Assembly: GCA_013397695.1 (NCBI GenBank)
Contig: VYZI01000322.1
Span: 545,244 to 609,243 of the forward strand
Direction: 5' to 3'
DNA from: Centropus unirufus
Lineage: Eukaryota > Chordata > Aves > Cuculiformes > Centropidae
DNA length: 64,000 nucleotides
Below are positions 26,201-37,563 of this stretch, in pieces. The notes beneath the pieces are model-generated. The model saw only the letters and a list, made by a program, of their open reading frames with translations, was not told the DNA's origin and ran no database searches. Every line of letters starts with the position of its first letter. Positions within the stretch are counted from its first letter, which is position 1. The translations under genes were made by a program, and so were the position numbers.

Positions 26201-27801
26201 TAAAGAGTAGGAAGGTAGGTGTAGATACCCCAGAGAAGACCAGATGGTTGCACAAATGAGCTGTATGCGTAGCTTGATTGCTCTGAGTCTGTATATTTTC
26301 AATGATTAGGAATAGATATTAGTGCTTTCCACATCAGTGACAGCTCATTTGCAACTGAATAAATTAATTAGGAAACAGAAAGAACATGGAAACTACAGAG
26401 GAAAGGGAAGAGGGATTGTCAGCAAATTGAAGAAGCCAGAAATGCAGTGAGATGGGAGACAAAGCAAGGAGCAAAACCTGTTAAAAATAAAGCATTGAAA
26501 TTTGGTGTATTTGTCAAAATGGAATAATTTTGTTCTAATTTCATTGACCTTAAAAGGAAAAAAGGACAATAGAATGGAGTTACTTATGAGCCAAAACCAA
26601 TTTTTTACAAATTTCTACCTAGAAGGGTTTTCTAAATATACCCATGCTTTGTTTTCAGCATAAGACTTTGTTGTGACCTGCTTCAAAACTCAGGAACAAG
26701 AGGTATTGTCTCAGAGTTTTTGTGGCTTAAAGTTCGCAGCCAGTCCAGATTCTTTTTACAGCATCTTGGACCTATCTCCTTGTCTAAGGTACCCTAAACT
26801 GGAAGGAAAAAAATATATTTTTTTGTTTTCATAAGAAAATTTAAAGGTAGATCTTCAGGCAAATGTCACAGTGGGTGCCAATGCTTCTCAAATAGTAGAA
26901 AAACAGAAGATTTTGCTCTCCTTTCTTATGTTGGAGGGGCGGGATACATGGATTTGGTACACTCTGGGTCAGCATGAGAAGAAATAGGTGGATCAAGCTG
27001 GAGAAAGACTAAGGTTAACCAAATATAAGGAAGAGGGCTCCTGTCCATAAAGTGTTTTGCATTGGGAAGTACTGCGCTTTGTTTCTTCAGGTGGAACATT
27101 GAATAGCATGCTATGGAAGGCCATCTTTAATCAGTAGAGAGACACAAAAGGGGCTCACTTTTACTTCATGAAGGTACAAAGTACAGAGAAATCCAGCCTA
27201 GTGTAGACCTGGAGACTAGGCATGGAAGTGCAGCACTGCAGGACACTGATCTCACATGGATGCGTGCAGCATAGACCCGACAAGCCTGATTTTGTGGGTT
27301 GTTTGCCTTGTTACTTCCCCTTCTGGAGGTGATGTGAAACCAGTTTGTGCACTTGTGAATTGCTGCATGGATGTATAAGGGGATCTTCTCTAGATCTGTC
27401 TTGTCATTACAGACTCACCAGTGGTTCTCATTAATATCTCATCAACTCTTTGTACTGAGGTAACAATAAGCTGATAACCAGGATAGGCTAAACAGATTAC
27501 TAAACTTGCTACCATTCCTCAAAATTGGATTTGAAAGACCATCTACTCCGTGGATTCCTACACCCTGTAGAAACATAATGGTTGTTGTCTACTGCTTTCT
27601 GGGAATCAACATCTTTCAGTGATAGGCTCCTGTTGGAACCTGGGGCAGATGGGAAAGCTTGAGTGATCTGGTCTTAATATGAAAAGCATATTTCTGAACC
27701 CAGAACTTAAATTACTGTTTTTTTCTTGTAGTCTTTGACCTTTTCCTTAATGTGATTGTGATGGATTGTTTTCTGATGTTTCTTATCTCCCTGTCTCTCA
27801 G

Positions 27802-28012
27802 ATGGTGGGCAGGAGAATGGCAGAAGTGTTCAACCACATGTGGCCCAACAGGCCTGAAGAAGCGAACTGTTCTTTGCATCCAGACAGTGGGATCTGATGA
27901 GCAGGCACTTGCTGTCACAGAGTGCCAGCACCTGCTCAAACCAAAAACTCATCTGTCATGCAACAGAGATATTTTGTGCCCATCTGACTGGACAGTGAGC
28001 AACTGGACAGAG
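27802..28012 (+). CDS. ADAMTS12: ADAMTS12 exon: TSR3 and start of TSR4
   Basis: The acceptor is ctgtctctcag and the donor is gag|gtaaat; the exon is 211 bases, phase 2 in and phase 0 out. It encodes WWAGEWQKCSTTCGPTG to CNRDILCPS, a complete TSR3 with six cysteines, then DWTVSNWTE, the N-terminal strand of TSR4. CSTTCG fits the O-fucosylation consensus and NWT is an N-glycosylation sequon. The block KKRTVLCIQT followed by DEQAL and CQHLLKPKT is close to the mammalian protein. The donor falls directly before the first cysteine of TSR4, which is the pattern repeated at all later TSR boundaries. Confidence 0.96.
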
Positions 28013-31000
28013 GTAAATTCATGTCAACTGTGATATTGAACATTTTTTCTAGATAACCTGTTATAGTCAGCAGAGGACCAATGGCTGGCTTGTTTGCCAT
28101 TTTTTAAATTTTTTTTGTTAAAATGTCTTCACAAAACTCTTACTGTAGAAGAAAAAAAAGCTGCCCTGCTTGCTAAACACTTCAGCAAGTGTTACATGTT
28201 AACTGTTTCTAGGGATTTGGCTTGCTCAGCTTTGGGGCTCTGGAACAGAGAATACTTGGGTGCCAAAAATCTGTGTAGTACCCATTAGTACAGTAGCCCA
28301 GATGGGGCTATGCTCTGTGACATGTCAGTTGGCCTACAGAGAAGCAGTTTTACATTGTATACATTCATATTTCTTGCATCCATAACTGCTGGTTTTGCCC
28401 CAGCATGCAAGACTTTTACTTTCCATATTAATTTGAAGGCCTAACAAGCGCTGGAACACCTGTCTATCCTTCAAGAGTTAAGTAATAATCATGCAGTTAC
28501 TTCACTGGCAGTTGATGAACTGCAGAATATGAGGTCATCAAATGATGACTACAGTATTGTAACTTTGTTTAAATGTACTCTCTTGAGAAACAAGAGGCCT
28601 TGCAGAGGGATCTAGGTAGATTAGAACGTTGGACCGTGATTGATTAATGGGATTAATTTAAACAAGAACAAATGTAGCATTCTGTACCTTGGATGAAGTA
28701 ATACCAGGCACAAGTGTAAGCTGAGAGAGGAGTGGCTGGGGAGAAGCTCTACAGAAAGGGACCTGGGAGAGCTGGTCAGCAGCAGCTGAACAGGAGTCAG
28801 CAGCCCTTGGCAGCCAAAAAGGCAAACCACGTCCTGGAGGGCATCAAATACCTCATGACCAACCAGTCAAAAGAAGTGATTATTCTACTGTATTCAGCCT
28901 TGGTACAGCTTAACGTTGTATGTTGTGTGTAGTTCTGGGCCCCACAATTTCCAAAAGATGTGAAGGCCCTTCAGTGCCTCCAGAGGAGGGCTGCTGACAA
29001 CTGACAACTTTGGACTTGTCTAGTTCAGAGGAGAGAAGGCTGAGGGGAGCCTCTCTAGCCTCACAGCTTTCTGAGGGAGGGAAGTGGAGAGGGTGGTGCT
29101 GAGCTCTTTTCCCGTGGTATGCAGTGACAGGGCATGGCAGAATGATTCAAAGCTGTGACAGGAGAGGTCTAGGCTGGAGATTAGGAAGCATTTTTTTAAT
29201 GAGAGGGTGGTCAAATATGGGCACAGGCTTCCTGGACAGGTGGTTGAAGCCCCAAGCCTGTCAGTATTTCAGGGGCGTTTGGACTATGCCCTTAACAACA
29301 TGCTTTAACTTTTAGTCAGCCCTGTAATGACCAGGCAGTTGGACTGCACAATCATTGCAGGTCCCTTCCAATTGAAGATATTCTGCTCTATGCTATGCCA
29401 TGCTATGCTATTTTCTTCCCTTTTTTGAAAACCTCTCTTTCTCCGGTTTTTAAATAAATTCACTACTGCGTTTGAGAGCAGTTTCAGATAATGAACTAGA
29501 AGTATTTTGTGACAGTACTAATTCAGTTTATGCTGCTCACAAACCATCATCACTGAATGTTAATTGTTTTGAGAATTGTGTTACTGCCATGTTTTAAGTA
29601 CCTGTGAAAAATAGGCTGGGATTACATGACTAGCAGTGCTATTTTATAAAATGATGTGTTGGTACAGTCAGTGCTTGTGTGTCATTAGATTATATATACA
29701 AGTTAGTGAGAAAAATAGATTCCTACACCTGCAGAAATTGGAGAGGGAGCATAGGACAAACTATCCTGCACAAATGACAGGAATGTCATGTGACTTGTAA
29801 GTACAAAATGTTATTTATTGCTGAATATAAGGAAGAGATTTTTATACAGGTAAAACTTCCTTCTGCTCAGAATTTATCTGTCTATTAGAAAATAATTCTG
29901 TATCTTATAAACTGAATGTACTTAATTAGGCAGATAACGAGGACCTAGTGTTGTAGCCATTCTGAAATATTTTTTCAGATCATAGGTGCAGTATAAGGCG
30001 GAGATTTTCAAAACTAATTCTGGGAGACAGCTATTACCCCCAAAAGTTAATGATACTAGATGTTCCTTTTAACTCCCACAAGTACTAATTTAAATCATCC
30101 AGAGTAGCAAAGTCTGACAAAATATGTTGGATTTCTATGTAAGCAAGAACATAGTGTTAGTAGTTGCTGTCATCCTCAATAAGCAAGATCCTTTACTGAA
30201 TAACTTCAGAGGTCAAATTGTCACTAATTGCATAGCACTGAGGGATTTAAATGTGCTACACAGTGCAAGGAGGACAGACAGCTAATGAATTAACTCACTC
30301 TGAGGTTACTCTGCTCTCCTTCCTGCTCCTGTTGCTGCAGAGCTGATTGTATTTACAGGTGTTAACAGTGAGAGCCCCAGTAGCACAAAGTCATTGGTGT
30401 TTCTACTGCCCTGTGACCTATACTAACTCTAAAAAAAGACATTCCAGGGGATTTTAAGTGCTGACAATAGAGTTGCTCATCTCTTCACATCGAGCGTCTG
30501 ATGTAAGCCAGCTGAATTAGCTGGTCAGGCTCCCTTGCATGTTAGGAATACTTCTTCCAGTAGGTTGTGTGTAACATCTACATCCCCACCCAATCAGTTA
30601 TCTAGCCCTAGTACCTCAAACCAAAGAAGTGAGTTGAGATTTCAGAAAGTCCTCAGTGGAGACAGCTGCTGAAGGGGTGACTGCACCTTTGGGCTGAGGA
30701 TGAAAACCTAACAGCAAAACTGGATCTTTAGCTTCTAGCACCCTTTGCACACCATAGTGCTTCCATCTGAACAGAGGCCAGCTAAGTTAATTATTTTCAG
30801 TAATTTAGGAGAGGCACGCTAGCAGCACTGGCAGCATATGATGGGTGCACAAAGACTGAATGAAAAATCCATTTCCTAAAGTCAACAAGGATCTGTGAGA
30901 TGCATGGATGATCACACTGGGATTGTGGCACTGTGAGCAGCCAGCATGGAGCCAGTCAGATGTGGTTTTGATGACAGGTTTTTAGCTTGTTTTTTAATCC

Positions 31001-31323
31001 TAATGGAAAGGGTATTGGCTGAACAACTTCTCTGATTTACTGAAAAAAATAAAACTTAGCATATTACTTCCATATTTTCTCTTTATTGTGTAGTCTTTTT
31101 TCACTGCTGTTTCCCTAAGGTGACAATTACTGTTCTGAAAATTTGGAAACAGTTCTATGATAGCTGAACATCACCAGAATGAAGGGCTTGTTCCAGAAAA
31201 ACTGTTATTGATTATTTATAGTGATGCTTCCTTATTGTAAACAGATGCCATTTGGTACTTATTTTTGTTGATAGTTGCAACAGAATGAAGAGAGGAGATC
31301 TCTTAATTCTGTTTCCTTTGCAG
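28013..31323 (+). other. Intron, 3311 bases
   Basis: Holds a CR1 3' fragment at about 28600-29411; otherwise ordinary AT-rich sequence with no recognised feature. Confidence 0.7.
28600..29411 (+). mobile_element. CR1 LINE 3' part, sense orientation
   Basis: The segment shows the end of CR1 ORF2 in broken frames (gcaaaccacgtcctggaggg near 28824, ttattctactgtattcagcc near 28881) followed by the CR1 3' region (cttcagtgcctccagaggag near 28969). It ends in a variant terminal repeat, ctatgctatgccatgctatg, near 29389. The tail repeat differs from the attctatga type of the other copies, which suggests another subfamily. The 5' limit is approximate. Confidence 0.85.
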
Positions 31324-32472
31324 TGCACCGTTACTTGTGGTGGTGGAATAAGGACACGTAATGTCACTTGTGCCAAAAATAATCATGAGCCATGTGATAC
31401 TTCCAAGAGGCCAAACTCCAAGGCACTTTGTGGTCTCCAGCAATGTCCTTCTGCTGGAAGATTTCTGATACCCCCACTGGCACCTAGAAGAGGAAGGATC
31501 ATAATCAGAAAAACAACTACGAATCCCAAATGGAGTCCTCGTCCCAGAATACCCATACCAAGCCCAAGGTCCTATACTACAACAAAAATACCTAAGCATG
31601 AAAGTGTAACTCCTTGTCTGCCTACATCTTCTGGTTTGGTTAATGTTTCAGGAAAAGAAGGAACAGCCAACAAAACATTACAAAATAATTTTGCTGGATC
31701 AAGTGATGTATACAATTACCCAGTTGCTTCTACTGAAAACAATTCACACCTTAATGCTACTTCATGGCCTTTTCATAATAGCGTAAGAACTGGGATTATA
31801 AGTCATGCTGAAAATATTTCACACAGAAGTGAGCTGTTTTCTACTGTAGAGAGTGAGATGCAAAGAAGTGAGGGCACTCCAGTCTCCTCTTTCACTAGGA
31901 GTCCCGAAATAACTTCCAGCTATGATTACTTAACTGAAGAATCTGATGACATTGATGGGTCAGTTGGAGGCAGTGAGAAACCGATTGAGCTTTACAGCAC
32001 AGAATTCAATCCTGAAATAAGAACCAGGAGCACGACCCTAGATACCAGCTCTCCTTTCCTTCAAAATGAGAATGTGACTTCTCAGCCACACACAGCATCT
32101 CATCACCTAGAACCTTCTACACACCTTCCTGTTAGCAGAGCAGCACAAGGTTTGGCATTTCCAACAACAGCAAACCCTATCAGTCCACAAGTTGATATGC
32201 CTGTTGTAGAAGTAACAACCCCACGAGCATTGGTTGTAGTAATGCCCACAGCATTCAGTCATGTACCAAGAGACCAGACTGACAACAGAAGAGAAATTAA
32301 GCCACTTAACACTGTAACCTCTGACACAGAATCATCAGTTCTCAAGAGCGCTGTCAGGAACCGAAGTGCAACATCTGAGGGTGCTTTAACTAACGTCACA
32401 AGTGTCAGCCACCTAATAACAACCAAAAGTTTGCCTGGTGATGCCTACTGGATAGTAGGCAACTGGAGTGAG
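31324..32472 (+). CDS. ADAMTS12: ADAMTS12 large exon: TSR4, mucin-like domain, start of TSR5
   Basis: This exon of 1149 bases (383 codons, phase 0 at both ends) is the longest open frame in the window. Codons 1-43 complete TSR4 (CTVTCGGG to LQQCPS, six cysteines). Codons 44 to about 374 form the mucin-like segment: rich in Ser, Thr and Pro, opening with a basic stretch (PRRGR, PKWSPRPR) and carrying eight N-glycosylation sequons (NVS, NKT, NNS, NAT, NIS, NVT, NRS, NVT). The last nine codons (YWIVGNWSE) start TSR5. In ADAMTS7 and ADAMTS12 this segment is heavily O-glycosylated and extends the protein. It diverges rapidly between species, as expected of a mucin domain. Odd features are a lone Cys at 31615-31617 and an RRGR site at 31486-31497. 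An upstream ATG in the intron extends the raw open frame but is not part of the exon. Confidence 0.96.
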
Positions 32473-32559
32473 GTAAGTTATTTTTAACCCATAAGAAGTG
32501 GGGAGTATAAGGAGGTATTTGAACCACTGTTGAGGAAAGAAAACTTCTTAGTTTGTCAC

Positions 32560-33127
32560 AACTATTTGAAATGGGTGTCATATATCTTGATCACCTACAA
32601 AAGGTATTTGAATGTGGGGAGGTCCCTGATGACTGAAAGCCAGCCAGTGTTATTCCAAATTATAAAAAGGGTGTGAGGGCTAAGTCCCAGGGAATTGCAG
32701 AGGTATTAGTCTAAACTCATTCCCTGAAAAAATTATGGAGAACATTATACTGAGTACTGTTGAAGGGAGAGTGCATTGTTCAAAGAACAATGCATTCATC
32801 CGGAAAATTGAACATGGGTTCACAAAGGCAAAGTCTCATTTAACTAATGTGATATCCCTCTAGGATAAGGTGAATGAAGGGAAGGAGGTCAATGTAGAGT
32901 TTTTTTATTTTTGTAAGGCTTTTGATACTGTCCTTCACAGCATCCTTCTGGACAAGCTGTCCAGCTATGGAATGGGCAGGTACATAGTGCACCGTGTGAA
33001 AAAATGGCTGAGGGTCAGGGCTGAAAGGGTTGTGGTGTATGGGACTAAATCTGGCTGGTGTTCCTTAGGGCTCAGTTCTAGGCCCAGATCTGTTCAACAT
33101 TTTTAGCAATGGTCTGGGTACAGGATT
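32560..33127 (+). mobile_element. CR1 LINE reverse transcriptase fragment, sense
   Basis: Broken frames spell CR1 ORF2 reverse transcriptase: KPASVIPNYKKG near 32640, then an open stretch at 32870-33106 with FFYFCKAFDTVLHSILLDKL and VVYGTKSGW, then GSVLGPDLFNIF in a shifted frame. Both ends are truncated, without a CR1 3' terminus. Confidence 0.9.
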
Positions 33128-33491
33128 TGAACACTGATGTCTGTCTGAAGCTTCATCTTATGCTTTCCCATGGCCAGGTGGGAATGGCTTTAACTTTCCA
33201 TATTCAGCTGGCATAAGTGAAGCCTCTCCTCTTACACTTGCCCACAGACCTGCATTTACGTCTGTTTGGGTGAAAGATCCTAGAAGTGAAAGTCCAGTCG
33301 GAGTCTGTGCTCCCATACCCAGCATGTTCTGAAAAGAAGTCTGTAATACAGAGATACTACAATCTGTCCTAGTCTTTCATTGCTGCCATTAAAAATATTT
33401 ATCTTATACATAACAACATCTTCTTTAGTGAAAATTAAAATTCTATTTTTTACATGCAACCATGGAAGATATTCGTAATAGAATCCTGGCA

Positions 33492-33945
33492 TCATAGAAT
33501 CATAGAATGGTTTGAGTTGGAAGGAACCTCAAAGATCATCCCTTTCCAACCTCCATGACATGCACAGGGACACTTTCCACTACACTAGGTGGCTCAAATT
33601 TCCATTCAACCTCACCTTGAGCACTTCTAGAGATGGAGCATCCACAGCTTCTTTGGGCAGCCAGTTCCAGTGCCTCACAACCTTCATAATGAGGATTTTT
33701 TTCCTTATGTGTGATCTAAAATCTACCATCTTTCAGCTAATAGCTATTGCCCCTTGTCCTATCACTATATACCCTTGTAAAAAGTCCCTCTCCAGATTTC
33801 CTGTAGGATTCCTTTCAGTACTAGAAGACTGCTGTAAGGTGTCTCCTTAGCCTTCACTACTCCAGACTGAGGCACTCTGATTCTCTCAGCCTTTTTTTTA
33901 TAGGAGATCATCTTTGTGGCCTTCTTTCTGAATCTTGGGGTGAAA
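33492..33945 (-). mobile_element. CR1 LINE 3' end, antisense
   Basis: Begins with the inverted CR1 3' terminus (atcatagaatcatagaatgg) and continues through the standard 3' region, with agttccagtgcctcacaacc at about 33662 and gatcatctttgtggccttct near 33906. It faces the sense reverse transcriptase fragment just upstream. Confidence 0.92.
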
Positions 33946-34624
33946 TTTGTCGTTTTGTAAATTTCCCACTTCATTTAATTTGTGGTCCGTTATAAACTCT
34001 GAATCCCTTAATACAGTAGCTCTAAATCAGCACATTCTCTCAGGTTTGTTTGTTAACTTTTTTTGGTTAAGACTTTTGGGATCTGGAGTGTCACGATCAA
34101 CGACCTCTTGCCTCAAACTCTAAAAGCTTCCCAGGTGTTGGAAACACTAAGCCACCCTCTGAATTCATTAATTCAAAAATCCTTTACCTGCACAGTTTTC
34201 CAAGAAGACTCACACAGTGTTGGTTTTCAACGTCATGCAGTCAATTTGCTTATCAGAAGTATTTGAGATAGGGAGGGAACAGCAATGAAGATCGAATGGA
34301 ATGACATTTTGCATTGGATCCCCAAAGATCACAGAAATAAACAGTACAGATTTAGAATGTCTCAGTAAGCAGGACTTTGGCAAGGAAAGGCAGGGCATGG
34401 TATAAATCATCACTGGTATTTTCTTTAAAAAAGCAAAAAAAAACCCCAAACTATCCTAACCTTAAGCAAGATTTAGGTGAATTTTAAACAATCTGTTGGG
34501 CACCTTAGATAACCTAGGTCATTTTAAATGCTTCTAGATATTTCTATTTAGGTTCCTGTATTTTTTCCGGAATAATTTACTAACACTGAATTTGCCCCTG
34601 GGCTTTCCTCTCACCCTTGTACAG

Positions 34625-34777
34625 TGCTCTACCTCCTGTGGACTGGGAGCCTTCTGGAGAAACGTGGAGTGCAGCAGTGGGAACACATCTCACTGTCAGC
34701 ACACAAAAAAGCCTGATCCTGCAAGAAAATGTTATCTCCGCCCATGCGCTAGTTGGAAAATAGGAAATTGGAGCAAG
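34625..34777 (+). CDS. ADAMTS12: ADAMTS12 exon: TSR5 body and start of TSR6
   Basis: The exon is 153 bases (51 codons, phase 0 to phase 0), after acceptor cccttgtacag and before donor aag|gtaaat. It encodes CSTSCGLGAFWRNVEC to CYLRPC, completing a six-cysteine TSR5, then ASWKIGNWSK, the beginning of TSR6. CSTSCG fits the O-fucosylation consensus. There are sequons at NTS and NWS. The exon is symmetric, so skipping it would keep the frame and splice the WIVGNWSE half-repeat onto the TSR6 body, leaving one hybrid repeat. Confidence 0.95.
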
Positions 34778-37389
34778 GTAAATTCATTCAGAACTGTGTG
34801 TGAACAGTAAATCTGCTAACTTGAAAGAGCAGGTAGTTCAGAATACCTAATTTTTAAAATAATTATTTACTCAGTGAATGTATACATGATTCCCAGGTGA
34901 CCATTCAGCACCAATATACCAATTTCCTGACTAAGTTATTTATGGAAACTTATCTGCCATGAATTTTGGTCCTTCTCTGTGGAGGTCATTAATTCTTTCA
35001 CCTAGAACTGAAACTATGCTCACCATCCATATTCAGTGGAGATGCTAGGGCAAAGCTGTACTTATTTGTATGGGACCGCTTTTTCATCTCTACTTCCAGA
35101 ACCATATCCCTATTTGAAAAAGCAAATGAGAGTTTGGGAGAGGGAATCAGCATATGCTGACTCACCTTTCTCAGTGGGCGTTCATCTTCTTGCTTGACAT
35201 GATCTGTTCCTCATTAATTTTAACCTCTGGGTTTTACATAACAAAAAAGTTAGAAAAAACTGTACTGTTGAGAATGCTTGTTGTGTCTAGAGCCTTCTTT
35301 GGTCCCAGTTATGTACACAAGCCTGGTCAAGAGGCAGAAGAGTGCCCACTTTGGAAAGAAGAACCCAGGGAACTGTGTTTGAGGTTTCTTTAGTATTGTA
35401 AGATGCGTCATGGACTTCTTGATGTGAAAGACTTCGGTGACTTCTTGAAACTTCTTAAAGTTTGTCTTCATGCTGTCTAAAATTAGGGCTTCAAACAGTG
35501 GTTTTCAAGACTCAGAAAAGAAAAACTACAGAATTCTTTTTTAAATAATGTCAATTTAATAAAGAAATATATAGATCTTTCAAACTTCCTCAATATCTAT
35601 TGGTTTTGCAGACAATGTTGTTGCCTTTTGACTAGAGGGCAGATTGATACAGAGTCTGCAGAAAAGGTTATAGTTACAAGACCTGCTCTATCTTGTCGAG
35701 CTCTTTGACATAGAATTAATTTGTACATGAAATACATGCCTGTTTAGAAAGTTCAGGCAAGGCTAAGTCGTTATATAACCACATTTAAGCCTTCAAAATT
35801 AATTTTAAAAGATACATAGATACTCTGCAGTCCTAGTTGCAGCAGGGCATATTTCACCTTCATTTTTTCTTGATAAATGTTATTGCTCTTACAACAAGCA
35901 GATTATAGTTATGTCACAGAAAGTAGCTAGAAATCAGTTCAATGAATAAACATTGCAGGAAACAAATATTTTAAATTGTCAGTCCAATTATGAAGCCAGT
36001 TTGAGACAAAAGGTCTTCCCCAGAAGGTCTCTGATTTTCCAACAACTGAACTATGCAATCCTAATTACTTTTTCATGTATAAAAACAGCTATTATTTATT
36101 TGATTTTCCAAGCAACAATTTCTTATCTCACTACTGTTTTCAAACATTTTAAGACACCTTATCACAGCAAAATGGTTCTATTCCTCTCCTAGTTTAGTAG
36201 AGCTTTTTCTTTTATGAGAGCTTTACTATCACCTATCTTTTCCCCTCCCCATAAAGAAAGATATTTCAGACTAGATCTTACAATCTGGTTTTAATATCAA
36301 ATAAAATTTGCATATATTTGGGGATCTTACACAGTCACTTCAGTCCATTGTTTCTACCCAGAGGGACAGAGACTTATGTGAAGAGGAGTATAGAACTCCC
36401 GTCCATTCACCCTTCAGTACCCTGGCATAGTATTATATTCAGGTTCCTTGTTTCCTGGTGAAACGTTGGTGAAAACGTTGAAAGCTTCTCTGAGCTTTTT
36501 AGTGGTGTAGGCAGTACTTGCTTTAATTCTGGCTGAAGACAAAATAATTAAATGTATATTGCCCTTATCTTTGATGTAGCAAATTTGGTTCTTTCTCAGG
36601 TGCAGAAAAGGCCCTGGACTTTGCTAGTGGGAACGGAACATGGTACTGCTGCATGAAGCCTTGGCACAAGCTCTGGGGAGAAATAGGAGACTCAAAGGGC
36701 TTGCGTGGCTTGCCTGTAGTGTTCCAAGCTGAGATGTGGTTTCACAGGCTGTGAATGAAGCTCAGGGTGTCTTGCTTTTCTCTCCCAAGCTGTTCTGGGG
36801 GTATGAATCCTCCTGGTGCCAGGAAGGACCAGGGAAAATAAGGGTGGGAACTGCGTCTGTAGGCTGAGTCCACCATCTCTCAGCATTAGCAGCAGCCGCT
36901 CAAGGCTGAGATGAGGAGCAGTTTTGCCAGCCTGAGCAATCTGCTGCCATGACCATCTACCTCTTCCATGGCTGAAGGAGAAATCGGCTCATACAACTGT
37001 GCCTCTTTTCTCCTTCCCTCCCTCAGAAACAATTAAAGAACTGAGAATTTTCCTTTATATAGGATTTGCTTTTTGTGTTTGTTGCATTATGACTTTTTCA
37101 TCAAGACATTTTGGAAATAGCTGGCAAGATTTCCTAATTAAATATGCATCTGTGTTATTAATGCATATTCTAGTGAAGGAAGGGAAATATTTATATGGCA
37201 TATTCTGATTTGCTATTATGACAACCACAGATTTTAAGCCTAACAACAGATTTTTGTTACAGTAAACTGGAAATTTCCTTTGTGAATCGGGATGCTCAAA
37301 GCTCAGGCTGGTCCTCCTGCTCTTCTGTGAGTGGGGAAAGGAAAGTTGCTCAACAGAGAATCATTTGGAGATTTCTGTTTTCTCCACAG
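34778..37389 (+). other. Intron, 2612 bases
   Basis: No repeat or exon recognised; ordinary AT-rich sequence ending in a good acceptor for the TSR6 exon. Confidence 0.7.
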
Positions 37390-37563
37390 TGCTCTGCTAA
37401 CTGCAATGGAGGTTTTAAGACCCGAGATGTTCACTGCATTGATGTTCATGAAAAACGACTTCTCAGGCCTTTTCATTGCCATTTACTTGGATATAAACCA
37501 CAACTCAACACTAGTTGTAACATGGAGCCTTGCTTGCAGTGGCATGTGGAGCCCTGGAATGAG
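37390..37563 (+). CDS. ADAMTS12: ADAMTS12 exon: TSR6 body and start of TSR7
   Basis: A 174-base exon (58 codons, phase 0 to phase 0) after acceptor tctccacag. It encodes CSANCNGGFKTRDVHC to CNMEPC, a six-cysteine TSR6, then LQWHVEPWNE, the start of TSR7. The opening CSANCN lacks both the hydroxyl residue and the Gly of the O-fucosylation motif, unlike every other TSR in the window. RLLRPFHC is well conserved in ADAMTS12. The donor is gag|gtattg, weaker than the others, and the frame stays open 97 codons into the intron. The exon call rests on the repeat pattern and on in-frame joining to the next exon. Confidence 0.94.

Larger units (their letters stand above)
21162..27801 (+). other. Intron, 6640 bases, with assembly gap
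   Basis: It contains the run of N at 21789-21823, palindromes at 22342-22387 and an old CR1/L3-like fragment at about 22890-23262. The rest holds short open frames without recognisable products. No exon was recognised, but the gap leaves a small blind spot. Confidence 0.7.
32473..34624 (+). other. Intron, 2152 bases
   Basis: About half of it is CR1: a sense reverse transcriptase fragment (32560-33127) and an antisense 3' end (33492-33945), with about 360 unassigned bases between them. Confidence 0.75.

Noticed and set aside
31252..31323. An in-frame ATG upstream of the large exon.
   Set aside because: It lies in the intron before a clear acceptor (tttcctttgcag), and the spliced upstream exon joins in frame at 31324.
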